A program made the translations under genes and the position numbers. Below, one piece after another: positions 27,394 through 38,369 of a stretch of DNA of 64,000 nt (position 1 is its first letter; every line of letters begins with the position of its first letter). The DNA is from Protula sp. h YS-2021 (Eukaryota; Annelida; Polychaeta; Sabellida; Serpulidae), in NCBI GenBank assembly GCA_949752745.1, contig OX457026.1, positions 74,278,742 to 74,342,741 on the forward strand, in the 5' to 3' direction. The notes beneath the pieces are model-generated. The model saw only the letters and a program-made list of their open reading frames with translations, was not told where the DNA came from and did not search any database.

Positions 27394-27945
27394 ATGGAGT
27401 GCTTCTTCGCGTTACATGATGCTCGCACCATTGCTGAAGTTAGAGAACTTCACCTGCCTGTCACACCGCCACCGACACCGCCAGAAAGAGTCTACTTCTT
27501 CCAGCTGCTGCCGGACCCGGCTCACGGAACAGTCCTATGCGTGCCCGTCTTTTTTAATAGAAGGGTCACACTTGGAAAGCGACTCAGGGATATCGAGGCT
27601 GGCGATTATGACGAGGCTTTCTTCAGGACAACGATGCTGGGGGAGACCATTCCATCGCGTCTTGAAGAAGAAGAGTATCCGGCTTGGGGGAGATACTACC
27701 TCCAACAGGACCTGGAGATTTGCGCGGGATGTGGCATCATGATCTCCCCAGACCGGGTACTGGCAGAATGTGGTCACCAGCTTTGCTTGATTTGTGCAGC
27801 CTATTGGACGCAGCTGTTGGCCCTGAACAACTATTACACAGTCAGATGTTACACCTGTGGCATGAGAGGCGATCACTTTCTTTTCAATGGGCAGCAACTC
27901 ACACACTGCAGCAGGCCAGTCCAAGACATCGTCGAATTTTTCTAA
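27394..27945 (+). CDS. RING-finger protein (putative E3 ubiquitin ligase)
   Basis: 183 aa; ATG at 27394 follows a TATA box by about 45 bp. A C3HC4 RING occupies residues 110-155: C110, C113, C126, H128, C131, C134, C152 and C155, with spacing normal for the family. The N-terminal 100 residues include a Pro/Thr stretch (PPPTPP) and an acidic EEEE, with no second domain recognised. RING proteins usually recruit an E2 enzyme to ubiquitinate targets; here host-factor degradation is plausible but inferred. Followed at once by overlapping hairpins. Confidence 0.85.
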   Translation: MECFFALHDARTIAEVRELHLPVTPPPTPPERVYFFQLLPDPAHGTVLCVPVFFNRRVTLGKRLRDIEAGDYDEAFFRTTMLGETIPSRLEEEEYPAWGRYYLQQDLEICAGCGIMISPDRVLAECGHQLCLICAAYWTQLLALNNYYTVRCYTCGMRGDHFLFNGQQLTHCSRPVQDIVEFF

Positions 27946-27947
27946 GT

Positions 27948-27969
27948 CCGGCAGCAAAAAACCTGCCGG
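27948..27969 (+). other. Hairpin overlapping the histone-type stem-loop
   Basis: CCGGCAG (27948-27954) pairs with CTGCCGG (27963-27969) around an A-rich 8-base loop, three bases after the RING stop codon. Its last two G residues are the first two of the next stem-loop, so the two hairpins exclude each other. Confidence 0.7.
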
Positions 27970-27988
27970 CCCTTCTAAGGGCCACCCA
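27968..27988 (+). terminator. Histone-type 3' stem-loop with ACCCA flank
   Basis: GGCCCT, loop TCTA, AGGGCC (27968-27983), then ACCCA (27984-27988). Stem length, loop (UYUN) and 3' flank all agree with the histone mRNA 3' processing element bound by SLBP. It is 22 bases after the stop of the RING gene. The only nearby poly(A)-like word is AATAAG at about 27998. Confidence 0.8.
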
Positions 27989-27989
27989 C

Positions 27990-28066
27990 CAATACGAAAT
28001 AAGCGCTAATCGTGTCATGGTGTTAGTATGTATGTGTATGCATGAGAGTGTGGGAAATGCTTAAAA
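27990..28066. repeat. Subterminal inverted repeat, right copy
   Basis: Inverted counterpart of 11675-11745, sharing the ATGTATGTGTATGCATGAG word. Confidence 0.85.
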
Positions 28067-28069
28067 AAA

Positions 28070-28537
28070 TGGTCGCCCGTTTGAATGGTTGTTTGAATGG
28101 CCGCCCGTTTGAATGGTCGTTTGAATGTCGTTTGAATGGTCGCCCGTTTGAATGGCCGCCCACTCTCCATATTACGTCATTATGACGTTCATATGACGTT
28201 CATATGACGTTCATATGACGTTCATATCACCTCTATATCACCTCCATATCACCTCCATTACACGTCTAGATCACGTCAAAATGACGTCACGTGGTGTTTT
28301 GATAGCCCCATGGGGTTTTTAAAAATTATGACGTCCATATGATAACCATATGGTAACCATATGGTAACCATATGATAACCATATGATAACCATATGGTAA
28401 CAATGTGACGTCAATATGACGTTAATATGACGTCAATATGACGTCACTGTTTAAAAAACCCCATGGGGCTTTCAAAACACCACGTGACGTCATTATGACG
28501 TCACTTCCTGTTTTTAAACCCCCACTTTTACACTACT
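28070..28537. repeat. Right terminal inverted repeat
   Basis: Reverse complement of 8694-9139 with small indels, ending ...CTTTTACACTACT. The segment 28284-28326 is flipped relative to the rest of the repeat. Confidence 0.95.
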
Positions 28538-28543
28538 GCGAGC
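28538..28543. repeat. Polinton target-site duplication, right copy
   Basis: GCGAGC, identical to 8688-8693. Confidence 0.95.
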
Positions 28544-28549
28544 GTCGCA

Positions 28550-28584
28550 AAGAAAAAAAAGACCCCCCCCCCCCAAAAAAAAAA

Positions 28585-28627
<43 letters not shown>

Positions 28628-28632
28628 AACAA

Positions 28633-28680
<48 letters not shown>

Positions 28681-28690
28681 AACAAACAAA
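28550..28690. repeat. C run and A-rich low-complexity tract
   Basis: A run of C followed by about 110 bases of nearly pure A. The poly-Lys frame through it is an artefact. Confidence 0.95.
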
Positions 28691-29594
28691 TATTAAAGCT
28701 CAACTGTAGCATAAGCCCTAACTCGTCACTTTGGAAAATAACGCAAATCAAGACATCAAGTCTACTTTTTAAAAATATTCATGAAAATTGACTTCATACA
28801 TATCCTGTGCTACCGTACGAACCAAGCGAACGATAACCACTACACCCATTTTGGTAACTGCAGCATGGCGAAACAGCCCCCCTCCACCCCCCCCCCCCCC
28901 GCCCTGACCCAACGAATTTTGTCATACCCGAATGTTTGCCATTTCGACATCCATATTCAACGAAAACCATACGCCAATATGTTTACTGGGATGAATAAAT
29001 TATAACAACGTCATCACGTCATCACACTGATGTGACGTCTTATTGCAACAATCTTGTAATAAATGGACGGCTTTCTCATCGTGTGTAGAAGCGTTCAATG
29101 GGAAATCTGAAAAGGCGCAATGAAAGAAACAACAGATGTGAAGAATTCGCGTTTAAAAATACATTGTAACCTCTTTTAAAAATAAGGTGAAAATGAAATG
29201 AAAAGTGATAGATAAAGGATAAAAGGGGAATAGCTTGCAAGCAAAATATAACTTTCACTCACTAATAATATGGAATACAAATGGTATTTCATTCAAAAGT
29301 TGGAAGTAAAACATCCCAGTTTGAAGGCTTGCTGTTAAAGCCTCGTTTGAAAAAAAGTGTCTACTCCCATAAATTCTTGAAATTTAGCATCAGGATAGTC
29401 AAGGTTTAGCAAACCTCTACCTTTTTAAGTTTTTAATATTCCGATTTTACACTGCCAAGTGTAAATTTCGCTATTCCATAGTAAAACCGGTACAGTTGGA
29501 ACAATTTCATAGGCTGCAGCCTTACTTTATGCGCTGTATTCGTCTGAAAATCGCTGTTCTACTTCTAATTTTTGGCTATGAAAATGTAAAAATT
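28691..29594. other. Host non-coding DNA
   Basis: No gene recognised. Short frames have no domain. Confidence 0.5.
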
Positions 29595-29965
29595 CTCGTT
29601 TTATTTCATGAAACGCGTTTTTACGAGTAAAAATGTAGTTCGCGTTCTCCGCGGGATTCCCCTATTACGGCAACACAACGCATAAATATGAATGACACTT
29701 TTCTGCATGCGCCAGGGTGTTTTGTAAATAATAAACTCTTATTGCCTGACTTAGAAAAGTTGATGGCTAGGCTAAGTCAAAAAGACTCATGTAAGTATCA
29801 TCTGAGCATATTCCCTTTTTATCCCGATGGTCCACGTCCTGATGGTTTGAAGCAGGAATGGATCAATGCTGGGGTGGGTAATGAATCCCTAAAGGTGGAG
29901 AATGCGAATGCGCTTTTACTCGTAAAATAGCCTTTTACGAAATACACCTACAGTTTTACTTCGCA
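29595..29965. mobile_element. MITE, family related to 54073-54386
   Basis: The left arm GTTTTATTTCATGAAACG...GAGTAAAAATG and the inverted right arm (TACTCGTAAAATAGCC...ACGAAATACACC) pair over about 50 bp. The internal 80-codon frame is not a recognisable protein. Confidence 0.7.
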
Positions 29966-31604
29966 AAAGCTAACATTCGATCATCGTCAGGGTAAAACCT
30001 GTCAATCACGCTTTGTGTAGAAAAGTTCTTTCAACAAGAACTGTACTTTCACTTGTATGTGTATTGAACGAATAAATAAAAGACATCAAAGTACCTTTGA
30101 GGATTTTTAATGAATCTTCAACAAATGACAGTCTTGGTGTACAATATCATATAAAGTAAAAGACCATATAAGACACAACGACAGTGCAAACCCTACTCGG
30201 CTAGAGCCAAACAAAAAAACATGTAAAAAATTATCCACATAGCTCTGACCATATAGGTGGGGGTATTTACTCGAGGTGGCTCTACCCAAATAGCTAATGA
30301 GTATAGCCAGGTGGGAAGAGCCGACACTTGAGATGTCTTAACCCATTTGCCCACTAGGCTACCCCTCTTTTTCACGGAGAGAGATAGACCAGAGCCTTGA
30401 TATCTACCACGTACCTACAGACCCACATACAGATAAACCTGAATGACCCGACTTAAAAGACAGTGCAAAGAATTACACGTTGAACATAAGCACTCAGTGA
30501 TATCCCATCCTACAACCACCAGACGGTACGGTCAACTGACGTCTGGTAACATACATACGGATAGATAAGATCTCTTGTAAACGAACAGTCTGTGCACTAA
30601 CAAGTGCTGGAGATGAACTTTAAACATTCACGTGACTAGTAAATGCAAATTACACGAATTTCGCGAAAGGTGAACTTCAGTGTAGTCTATTTGGGGGAGA
30701 TTGGTGCTTACCTAAAACGAATTGAAGAACCAGCCCCAGACCCCACTGCCCCACGTTTGACCTGGTTCAATAGGCCACTTATTTGAGATGGCTTTTCATT
30801 TGAGAGATGGAGAAGTTTTTCCCTAGATAATAGCTAGGGACTGGCTTGAGCATTGCTGCAATGGCTGATTTATACCATTTTATAGAAGATGGCCTGAGAT
30901 GCAACTGTTCATGCAAATAATTCAAAAATCACAGTCCTCAGGAATGCCTTGAATGGCTTCAACTTTTAATTTCCCAGCAGCCGGAGGAATTATTCCACTG
31001 TGAGTGATAGACTTTTGTAGTGGATAGCTTATGCACTTGAGTCATTTCATTTATTATCCCGTCCAGACTCTCAGATCCAGGAGATGTGGAGCGGGGTGGA
31101 GGTGTTCCCGGCGGAGCTGCTACAGCAAGCCTATGTGGTGAGGGATTTGGAGGCACTTCTCCACACTGAATCGTGTCGAGGGAGTGAACCATGGTGCCTC
31201 TAGGTGACGAGTTTGCTGTTCCGAAACACTTAGGTTCTGACTAAAAGTTGCTTCAGGATTGCTTGCGGTGGAAAAGCACTCACAACCCACGGACAAACAA
31301 TCTGTGGATACCCATCACTGAAGGTCATTGTGAAGGAATGATAAATACCGTGTTTCGACCTCTTCCTAGGCCACAGCTGCTCTCAATGCCCTTTGAAACC
31401 CCCTGTAATGGAGCTTCTACACTTTCTACACTTGTCATAGAGGGAGTTTGCCCAAGAACATGGATGGTCTCATGCCGCCTTGTTAACAGAGCCTTGTGCT
31501 TCCGCCATGCCTACAACAGAAAAGCCTGACAAACAACTAGGTCACAACACACAGTCACAGCAGCCAAAATCTGCCCCTAGATAACACAACCTTCACGCAT
31601 GTGA
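29966..31604. other. Host non-coding DNA with unidentified ORF fragments
   Basis: No intact gene. Minus-strand reading of 30959-31560 gives several short open segments that might be a decayed transposon, but I cannot name it. A weak tRNA-like box A occurs on the minus strand near 30350. Confidence 0.4.
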
Positions 31605-32490
31605 AGGTTCGAAAATGAGCTCAAAATCTCTAACCCTTTTCGAGATAATAGCCAACTTCCGGTTTTTGACCTTGACCGTGACCCAGAAGGTCAAGGCCAC
31701 CGAGGTACCTCTTATGTAATGTTGTTTAGGCCCACAGGGTCGAAAATGAGCTTAAAATCGCTCTATCTCTAACCCTTTTCGAGATAATAGTCAACTTCCG
31801 GTTTTTCACCTTGACCGTGACCCAGAAGGTCAAGGTCACCGAGGTACCACTTATGTAACGTTGTTTAGGTCCAAAGGGTCGAAAATAAGCTCAAAATCGC
31901 TCTATCTCTAACCGTTTTAGAGATAATAGTCAACTTCCGGTTTTTGACCTTGGCCGTGACCCAGAAGGTCAAGGTCACCGAGGTGCCTCTTAGGTAACGT
32001 TGTTTAGGCCCAAAGGGTGGAAAATGAGCTCAAAATCGCTCTATCTCTAACCGTTTTAGAGATAATAGTAAACTTCCGATTTTTTACCTTGACCGTGATC
32101 CAGAAGGTCAAGGTCACCGAGGTACCTCTTAGGTAACGTTGTTTAGGCCCAAAGGGTCACAAATGAGCTCAAAATCGCTCTATCTCTAACCCTTTTCGCG
32201 ATAATAGTCAACTTCCGGTTTTTAACGTTGACCGTGACCTAGAAGGTCAAGGTCACCGAGGTACCTCTTATGTAACGTTGTTTAGGCCAAAAGGGTGGAA
32301 AATGAGCTCAAAATCGCTCTATTTCTAACCGTTTTCGAGATAATAATCAACTTCCGGTTTTTGACCTTGACCGTGACCCAGAAGGTCAAGGTCACAGAGG
32401 TACCTCTTAGGCAACGTTGTTTAGGCCCAAAGGGTCGAAAATGAGCTCAAAATCGCTCTATGTCTAACCGTTTTCGAGATGAGTCCGCCT
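31605..32490. repeat. 139-bp satellite array B
   Basis: Seven units. The core CTCTAACCSTTTTCGAGATA (or a one-base variant) recurs every 138-140 bp from about 31632 to 32466. Each full unit carries AGAAGGTCAAGGTCACCGAG and TTGTTTAGGCC. Same core and same period as array A, but a different second half. Confidence 0.92.
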
Positions 32491-33000
32491 GTCGTTAAGG
32501 ACGCGTGAAATCACGTGACCTTTAACCTTGACCCTCAAGGTCAAGGATAGTGATGAAAGTTTACCCTTTACTGGGTACGTTTTATGCATTCACAGTGGGA
32601 TTTGAGCACCTTTATGGCTACTTTTCGTGATTAATAGGTTTTCCCAAAAATATTTTGACCTCAATTTGACCTTGACCTCTGAGGTGCAAGGTCAAAAAAT
32701 TTTACGGATTTGACGACAACTCATTACCCTTTATGTCTCTGCCACATGCCGTCTTTTTACGACAAACCCTGTAGGAGGAGCTTTCTGGAAACCACTTTGA
32801 GGTCAGAAAAACTTTGACCTCAATTTGACCTTGACCTTAAAGGTCAAGGTCAAAAAAATTTGCGGATTTGACGACATCTTGTCACCCTCTATCACTGTGC
32901 CAAATTTCATTGTCTTACGTCAAATAGCGTAGGAGGAGTTTTCTGGAAACCTCCGTGACTGAAAAAAAAGAGAAAAAAAAGAAAAAAAAAGGGCAGAAAT
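32491..33000. repeat. Longer GACCTTGA units and A-rich tail after array B
   Basis: Two to three units of about 170-180 bp with TCAATTTGACCTTGACCT and GGATTTGACGAC, ending in an A-rich AAAAAGAAAAAAAA tail at about 32962-32990. Confidence 0.7.
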
Positions 33001-33019
33001 TTCGAGAAAAACTACAAAC

Positions 33020-33058
33020 TTATTCCCATTTGCAAACGAAGTTTGCAAGTGGGAATAA
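33020..33058. other. Strong hairpin at the end of array B
   Basis: TTATTCCCATTTGCAAAC, loop GAA, GTTTGCAAGTGGGAATAA: 18-bp stem with one T-G pair. It probably marks the terminus of the repeat unit as a mobile element. Confidence 0.75.
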
Positions 33059-33619
33059 CGCAGCACGAACGCCAAGTCTCAGTTAGAGATGTATTGCCCT
33101 TGAGCAGGGGAGAGTCTTCCGTGGATCTTATTGCAGAACTTCAGCCTTAAACCTATCGCTGTGCTGTAGCCTTCGATGGAGCCTACCCTTCAGATTGCAT
33201 CACTAAATATTTAAACCCTGTGTCCTAAAACTGCTAAATCGATGACTTATTACTCGTCAACATCCCTAACAAATATCATACGATAAGGAGAAATTGTATT
33301 TTACAAGAATCAAAACATCAATACGGTAACAATATGAATATTGTACAGATACCCAAAGGTGTTTGAAAAATTTTCGTTTTGATTTTTTTTCTGATTTTGT
33401 CAGATGTTTTGCTTATTGTTCTGCATTGCACAACAGACAAGCCTTCAAATTTTATCAGGTTTTCGAAAGAGCTATCTTACTTTTTCAGCCTATGAAGAAA
33501 GATATAGATGAAAAGTGATTATTTGCGACAATAGTAAACAATACCTTTCAAAAATTGAACTGGTGTAATATCAGTATATTCTCTTGCATATTTAAATACC
33601 AAAATGTCTTGTTATTAAT

Positions 33620-36372
33620 GGTTTGATTTTTGAGATTTCCATGCTTTATATATGTTACAGGCAATTTGTGTACTCAGGCAATTCGTGAACTGGTTGTAGA
33701 GGGCAGGCAATTCGTCAATTGACTAACATTTTCAGGCAGTTCGGGAATTGCATGAAATTAGGGACCAGTCAGTTCACGAGTTGCCTGAAACATGTGTTAC
33801 AGGAGATGTTGAACAAGTTTTGATGTTTCTTCTATTTAAAGGCAGTTATAAAGCGATAGTTGCATGTGCAAGAATTAAACGTTCATATTTACATCAATCG
33901 TCCATCAGAAACTCAATTGACAATTATTTTTTATAATAAATCGTAAATCAAGGAATCAGTTTGCATGCATTTTACTACGCACTCAGTTGCATAATAGCAC
34001 TGCACTCCGATGCCCGTTAATTGCAATGTATCAAGTAAAAGGCATGACACCATACTTAAATAGCGATTACATCAATTTATAATTGCAATTCGAAGCCGTA
34101 CACTCTCACAGCAGATTGGATTATATTTATTTATAGAGTTTATTTGGAATTAATTAAATCCCTCAACTTTCTTGCAATTCACCCGGTTGGAAATAACAGA
34201 GTCCGTTTAAATTCTTAATTTTAAATAAAAAATTATCACAAGAAATGAAATTGAAATTTTTAGACCTGCTTTCAAATAACGACAGTATTTACTTGTGGTT
34301 ATAGACTAAAGAGCTGTGACAACCAATAGAACATCGAAGTTTGCTTCTAAAACATTTGCATCTGTTGCTCTCACGTCGTTTATTATTTCGTGCACAATTG
34401 CATCTGACGTAACCTTGACCACCGAAACTGGACTCAAGTGTAACAGCCTGGCGCAAAGAAACTTTCTGAGAACGGTTGACATCGGTTTCCTTCAATAACC
34501 GCTGAGGGCACACATCAATCGTGAGAACTTCGTCTTGGGGACACCCGGCTTTACTGCAATCTTGTTCAAATCATGTCAACAATTACGCCCAAAATATTTC
34601 CGGGGTCACCACGATCCATGTCTACCAGAGATATGGGAATAGCTGCATTGTCGCCAGTCTCACCATTGACAAGTTTGACTCGGGCTCTTTTCAGCATGCG
34701 CTGGGCCGTTTGTGGTGTTAATTCGTGCCGCTATTATTTCCGGAACCTCGGGAAGATCATGGACCTTGCTGGATGTCGGCATCGGATGATCGATCTGGCT
34801 CGTCGTCGGCATAGGATCATCAACCTGGGTAGTCGTCGGCATCGGATCATCGATCTGGGTAGTCTTCGGCAACGGGTCGATCACAACCGACAACAGGTCA
34901 TCTTCAGCAGCTTGCATCCGGTCAGTGAAGTCGACCGACAAGGATGACGATGTCAGGCCAACTTTAATGTCGCAACTAAAACATTGCAGTGTAAGGTGCC
35001 CGACTAATGCCTGAATTGAAGCTTGAGTTCTTCTGGAATTGGATGAACTTGATGCCAATAGACCAGTCGTTCATGTTATTGTCCCCCAACCAAGCCACAA
35101 CCATGTCCTCTATATCACCATTCAAAGAGCCCTAGTCTGTCAGTGTCTCGGTTTCCCATGGACCATAACCAGCCGCTGCCACACAACTTTGAGCTCCTTA
35201 ACAACTTCAGTGGTGAATTCATTACCGTTGTCACTTTGCAGAATAGAAGGTGCGCCAACAAGAAGAAAAATATCCTGGAGGTGGTAAGCTACTTCAGCTG
35301 CTCTCTTTGAGGTCAAAGCGCGAAGAATGACAAATTTGGTCAAATGATCTTGATAGACCATGATCCATTTGTAAGAGTTCTGCCTTATTGACTGCATGTC
35401 TATGAGGTCAACTTGGGCTCTAGAGGACAATTCTTGGGTTAATATGGAGCGGACAACAACACCCTTAGTTCTTGGCTTTTTCTTTTTTCTGACACTCTGC
35501 GCAATACGACTGAAAGAGGCATATTGCTTCGCGAGTAACATTCGCGAATTTTTTATTATTTCAATTGTCATCCGTTCCCGGTTGCGACGTGTGCCGGCTT
35601 TGTTACGTCATATGTATCTTCGATGCTGACGTAGTAGAGTTGAGCCTCATCATGATTAGACCACTTCTTGATCAGCTTCTTGACATCACCACATTGAAGG
35701 ACCTCGTACTTTTGGAGCAGATAGTAGTTATGTCTTTCTTTGTAGTTGCTCATTTCTGCTGCCGCTTTTACAGCCTGGATTACTGAGTAATAATGTTCTT
35801 TCGGCTTTTTTTGCAGAGTTTAGCCTTCAACTTGTCTTCGTATGACTCATCCATTTTCTTCTGCGTTTGAATGTTGAATATCAAACAGCAAAAATACACT
35901 GCTTTTATAGTATAAGACCTAAACCTCCGAGTAACTTGGAAGGAAAGTGATAGGCCACTTAATTGATTCCCTACTCCGGTGAGAAACATTATTAGCCATT
36001 GATCTTCTACTGAAATTGGAGCCCATAGGACAATGTTTAACTCTGGCCATAATTGCAATTGTGAAACATGGTCAAGTAAGACACGCATACTAAGACCCCT
36101 TATTATATTTCCCCAAACACATGCCTTAATTGCAGTTATTTCCATTATAAAGTAAGAAATTAACAAATTTGGCTGTGTTAAACAGTGATACACAAATTGG
36201 CTGAAACGTCTTTAAGCAATTTGTGAACAAGGAACCCATAAAGTTCATTCAATTCATGAACTGCCTGAAAAGTTTAGTCAATTCTCAAATTGCCTGACCC
36301 CTGCAGATAGTTCACGAATTGCCTGAAAATTCACGAACATATATAAAGCATGGAAATCTCAAAAATCAAACC
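33620..36372. mobile_element. Ginger-like DNA transposon (degenerate)
   Basis: The inverted ends GGTTTGATTTTTGAGATTTC (33620) and its complement (to 36372), plus repeated CAGGCAATTCGTGAAC motifs near both ends, enclose a minus-strand integrase pseudogene. Copy 2 of the duplication, near 46131-46180, lacks the insertion, which supports the element call. Confidence 0.65.
34289..35870 (-). pseudogene. Decayed KRBA2/Ginger-type integrase
   Basis: Read on the minus strand, the order is: an N-terminal fragment near 35870; a segment with EVLQCGDVKKLIKKW and YYVSIEDTYDV (35568-35753); a frameshift; the integrase core (35140-35571) with catalytic Asp in QVDLIDMQS and in LQSDNGNEF, the expected Glu region being lost; a disrupted middle (34660-35058); and a Cys-rich tail GQGYVRCNC...NRCKC...CSIGCHSSL (34289-34513). 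This is the domain order of KRBA2-like integrases. Several frameshifts and stops make it non-functional. Confidence 0.75.
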
Positions 36373-38369
36373 GTTAACATATATGCTGAAATAATAAAAA
36401 TGATATGTAAATTTAATTTAAGTGGTCGAGTTTCTGACTAGTTTATTTGGCAGAGACGAGTTTCTGACGACAAACGATCGTCAGTTTGGGCATCTCAATC
36501 TGACGCGACCCAATGGTTGTCAGCGTGGCGACTTTTAGACGAATTTTGAAAGGGTGAAAATTTTCAGCGATGGGTCAATTATAGACTTGTTGCTCCAGGT
36601 TGCAAACTACGATCGGTTAACTTAAATGGTGCATTTTTTGTGGCTGGCAGTCATTTTATCAATCATCTTATTCAACACATCGTTCCCTTTTAGCATCGGA
36701 ATCACCAGTACTGATTATATATGTGTGTGGCTGGGTGGGCGTAGGCCCAGTGAGCTGCAACAGGGGCGAAACAGGATCGATAGCACTGGCTTCTTTCTCA
36801 GCTTCGTAAGAGTGAAAAGCACGGGGCTTTGGGCAACCCTGAGCTTATGAACAAGAAACGATGGACTTCCACTAAATCACTGTGCCACCCAAGACTAATT
36901 TTTCTTGAGTTTGGATATAGTGCCTTATCCTGCCACGGGCAAGAAAGTGCGTCTATTCCTCATGCTTGTTGACCTAGGAAGGGGGAGTCGTACCATGTTT
37001 ACTTGTTTGATACTGAGTTGACGGTGACATCAAGAGTGGGACGCTGTGGGGCATTGACCGAATATCCAGAGGAAAGAACTCTGCACTAGGCACCAATTGA
37101 TTTAAACGACATAGCCTAGTCTGAAGGCTAAGATGCTGAGCTTCCCCTCTAGGTGACGGGCTTGACAAGGTGATTCGCCCGTGTCTGGTGTTTCAAAATG
37201 TGGAATACCAGGTCTGGCAGACGGTCCGATCTGGCCCATCTATTTGTTGGGGGTATGTAACAGCTGTCTTGTTGTCCAGAAACTACAACCAGTAAGCACT
37301 TAGACGCTGGATGAGCTTTGGATAGGCGTCGCACCCGGATCAACGTCGGGATTTTACTTATTATAGAAGTCAAAGCAACAGAAAAACTGACATTCTAGTA
37401 TTTTACGTTCTCATTTTAGAACATTTTCGAAGCGACTTGTCACAGCTTCTATTTTGATGAGATAACCTGTTGAAGCTTTTTAGTTCTGACCCTTATGCAT
37501 TGTCGATTTTTCGAGGTCTATTCGACGTTGCACAGAGGAATTGTAAAAAAAATGGGTATGACCTAAAGCACGTCTAAACAACGTTGCTTAGCCAATGCCT
37601 ATCAACGTTGTGTCAAAGAAGTTGAACAGACGCTGATATGTGGTCAAAATCATTAGAAATCACCAAATTACAAATAGATTTAATGTTTCGATTTAGCCGG
37701 GTCGACGAACATATCCTGTGCTGCCGAATGATCGAAGAGTGGTGCTGACGGAGGGGTATTCACGACACATTATGATTATCACTATCCAGATGGCGATTCT
37801 AGTTTGATATTTTCCTGACGTTTATACAATGTCGCTCTTCCGGCGTATATATACAAGAGCGGCATTGATCCGACTTACATTCACAGCCTTTTCGCAATGT
37901 TGATTAGACGTCCGGTAACCGACGTCTATCCAAGGTTTGCAGGTTGTTTTGGCTTCCGTAATCAACAAAACTCCACGTTTTTCCAACGTTTATTTAACGT
38001 CACTATGTGAACTACATAAAGTTAAATTTCGGAATAAGTATGTAACAACATATTCAAAGTCCGCTCAGTGTTTTTAAGCACTTCAATATTTTATAACTAT
38101 GATTCTAGGTTTGAATAAGGCTTATGAAGGTAGCAGAGATGGAGGGAAAACAAACATATATAATAACTTTAGAATATTAAGAAAAAGCAAAAGAATATTT
38201 TTATTGTAGAAAAAGAAATTCCCCAAATAAGGCTCCGCTCCATGTTTTGCTTCATTTCATTTCACAAACTACGATACGCCTCCCCAAGGTTGCGCGGTTG
38301 GATTGCAGAAAAATCTTCCAAAAAGCATAATCATAAAAAGTTTTTCCACTATTAAACTTTCCAGGAGTT
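36373..38369. other. Host intergenic DNA within duplication copy 1
   Basis: No gene seen. It holds dispersed repeats with words such as AACGTTGAATAGACGT-type motifs (37490-37990), which also occur near 41090-41360, 49150-49760, 50480-50720 and 59510-59740. Confidence 0.5.

Larger units (their letters stand above)
8694..28537. mobile_element. Complete Polinton/Maverick (adintovirus-like) element, 19,844 bp
   Basis: Ends are 5'-AGTAGTGTAAAAG and its complement, with 6-bp GCGAGC duplications outside. It encodes the full Polinton core set: protein-primed PolB, retroviral-type integrase, packaging ATPase, adenain-like protease, double jelly-roll major capsid protein and penton. All these core reading frames are open, and the duplication is perfect, which suggests a fairly recent insertion. 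Accessory genes sit near both ends and core morphogenesis genes lie in the middle. Confidence 0.98.

Noticed and set aside
11815..27945. LxCxE (Rb-binding) motifs in the accessory proteins, as in tumour-virus early proteins
   Set aside because: Checked the accessory proteins by eye; near matches occur (for example around LCLPE and LTCEY) but none fits the exact pattern.
28438..28791. Poly-Lys open frame
   Set aside because: Translation of an A-rich tract and of the terminal repeat.
29688..29930. 80-codon ORF as a gene
   Set aside because: Lies inside a MITE, with no recognisable domain.
30270..30365. tRNA or SINE head on the minus strand (word TAGCCTAGTGGGC)
   Set aside because: Box A-like word only; no convincing box B or acceptor stem.
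31605..32490. Satellite as a nuclear-receptor enhancer
   Set aside because: TCAAGGTCA matches NR5A/ERR sites, but a repeat unit will contain such short words by chance; kept only as a side remark.
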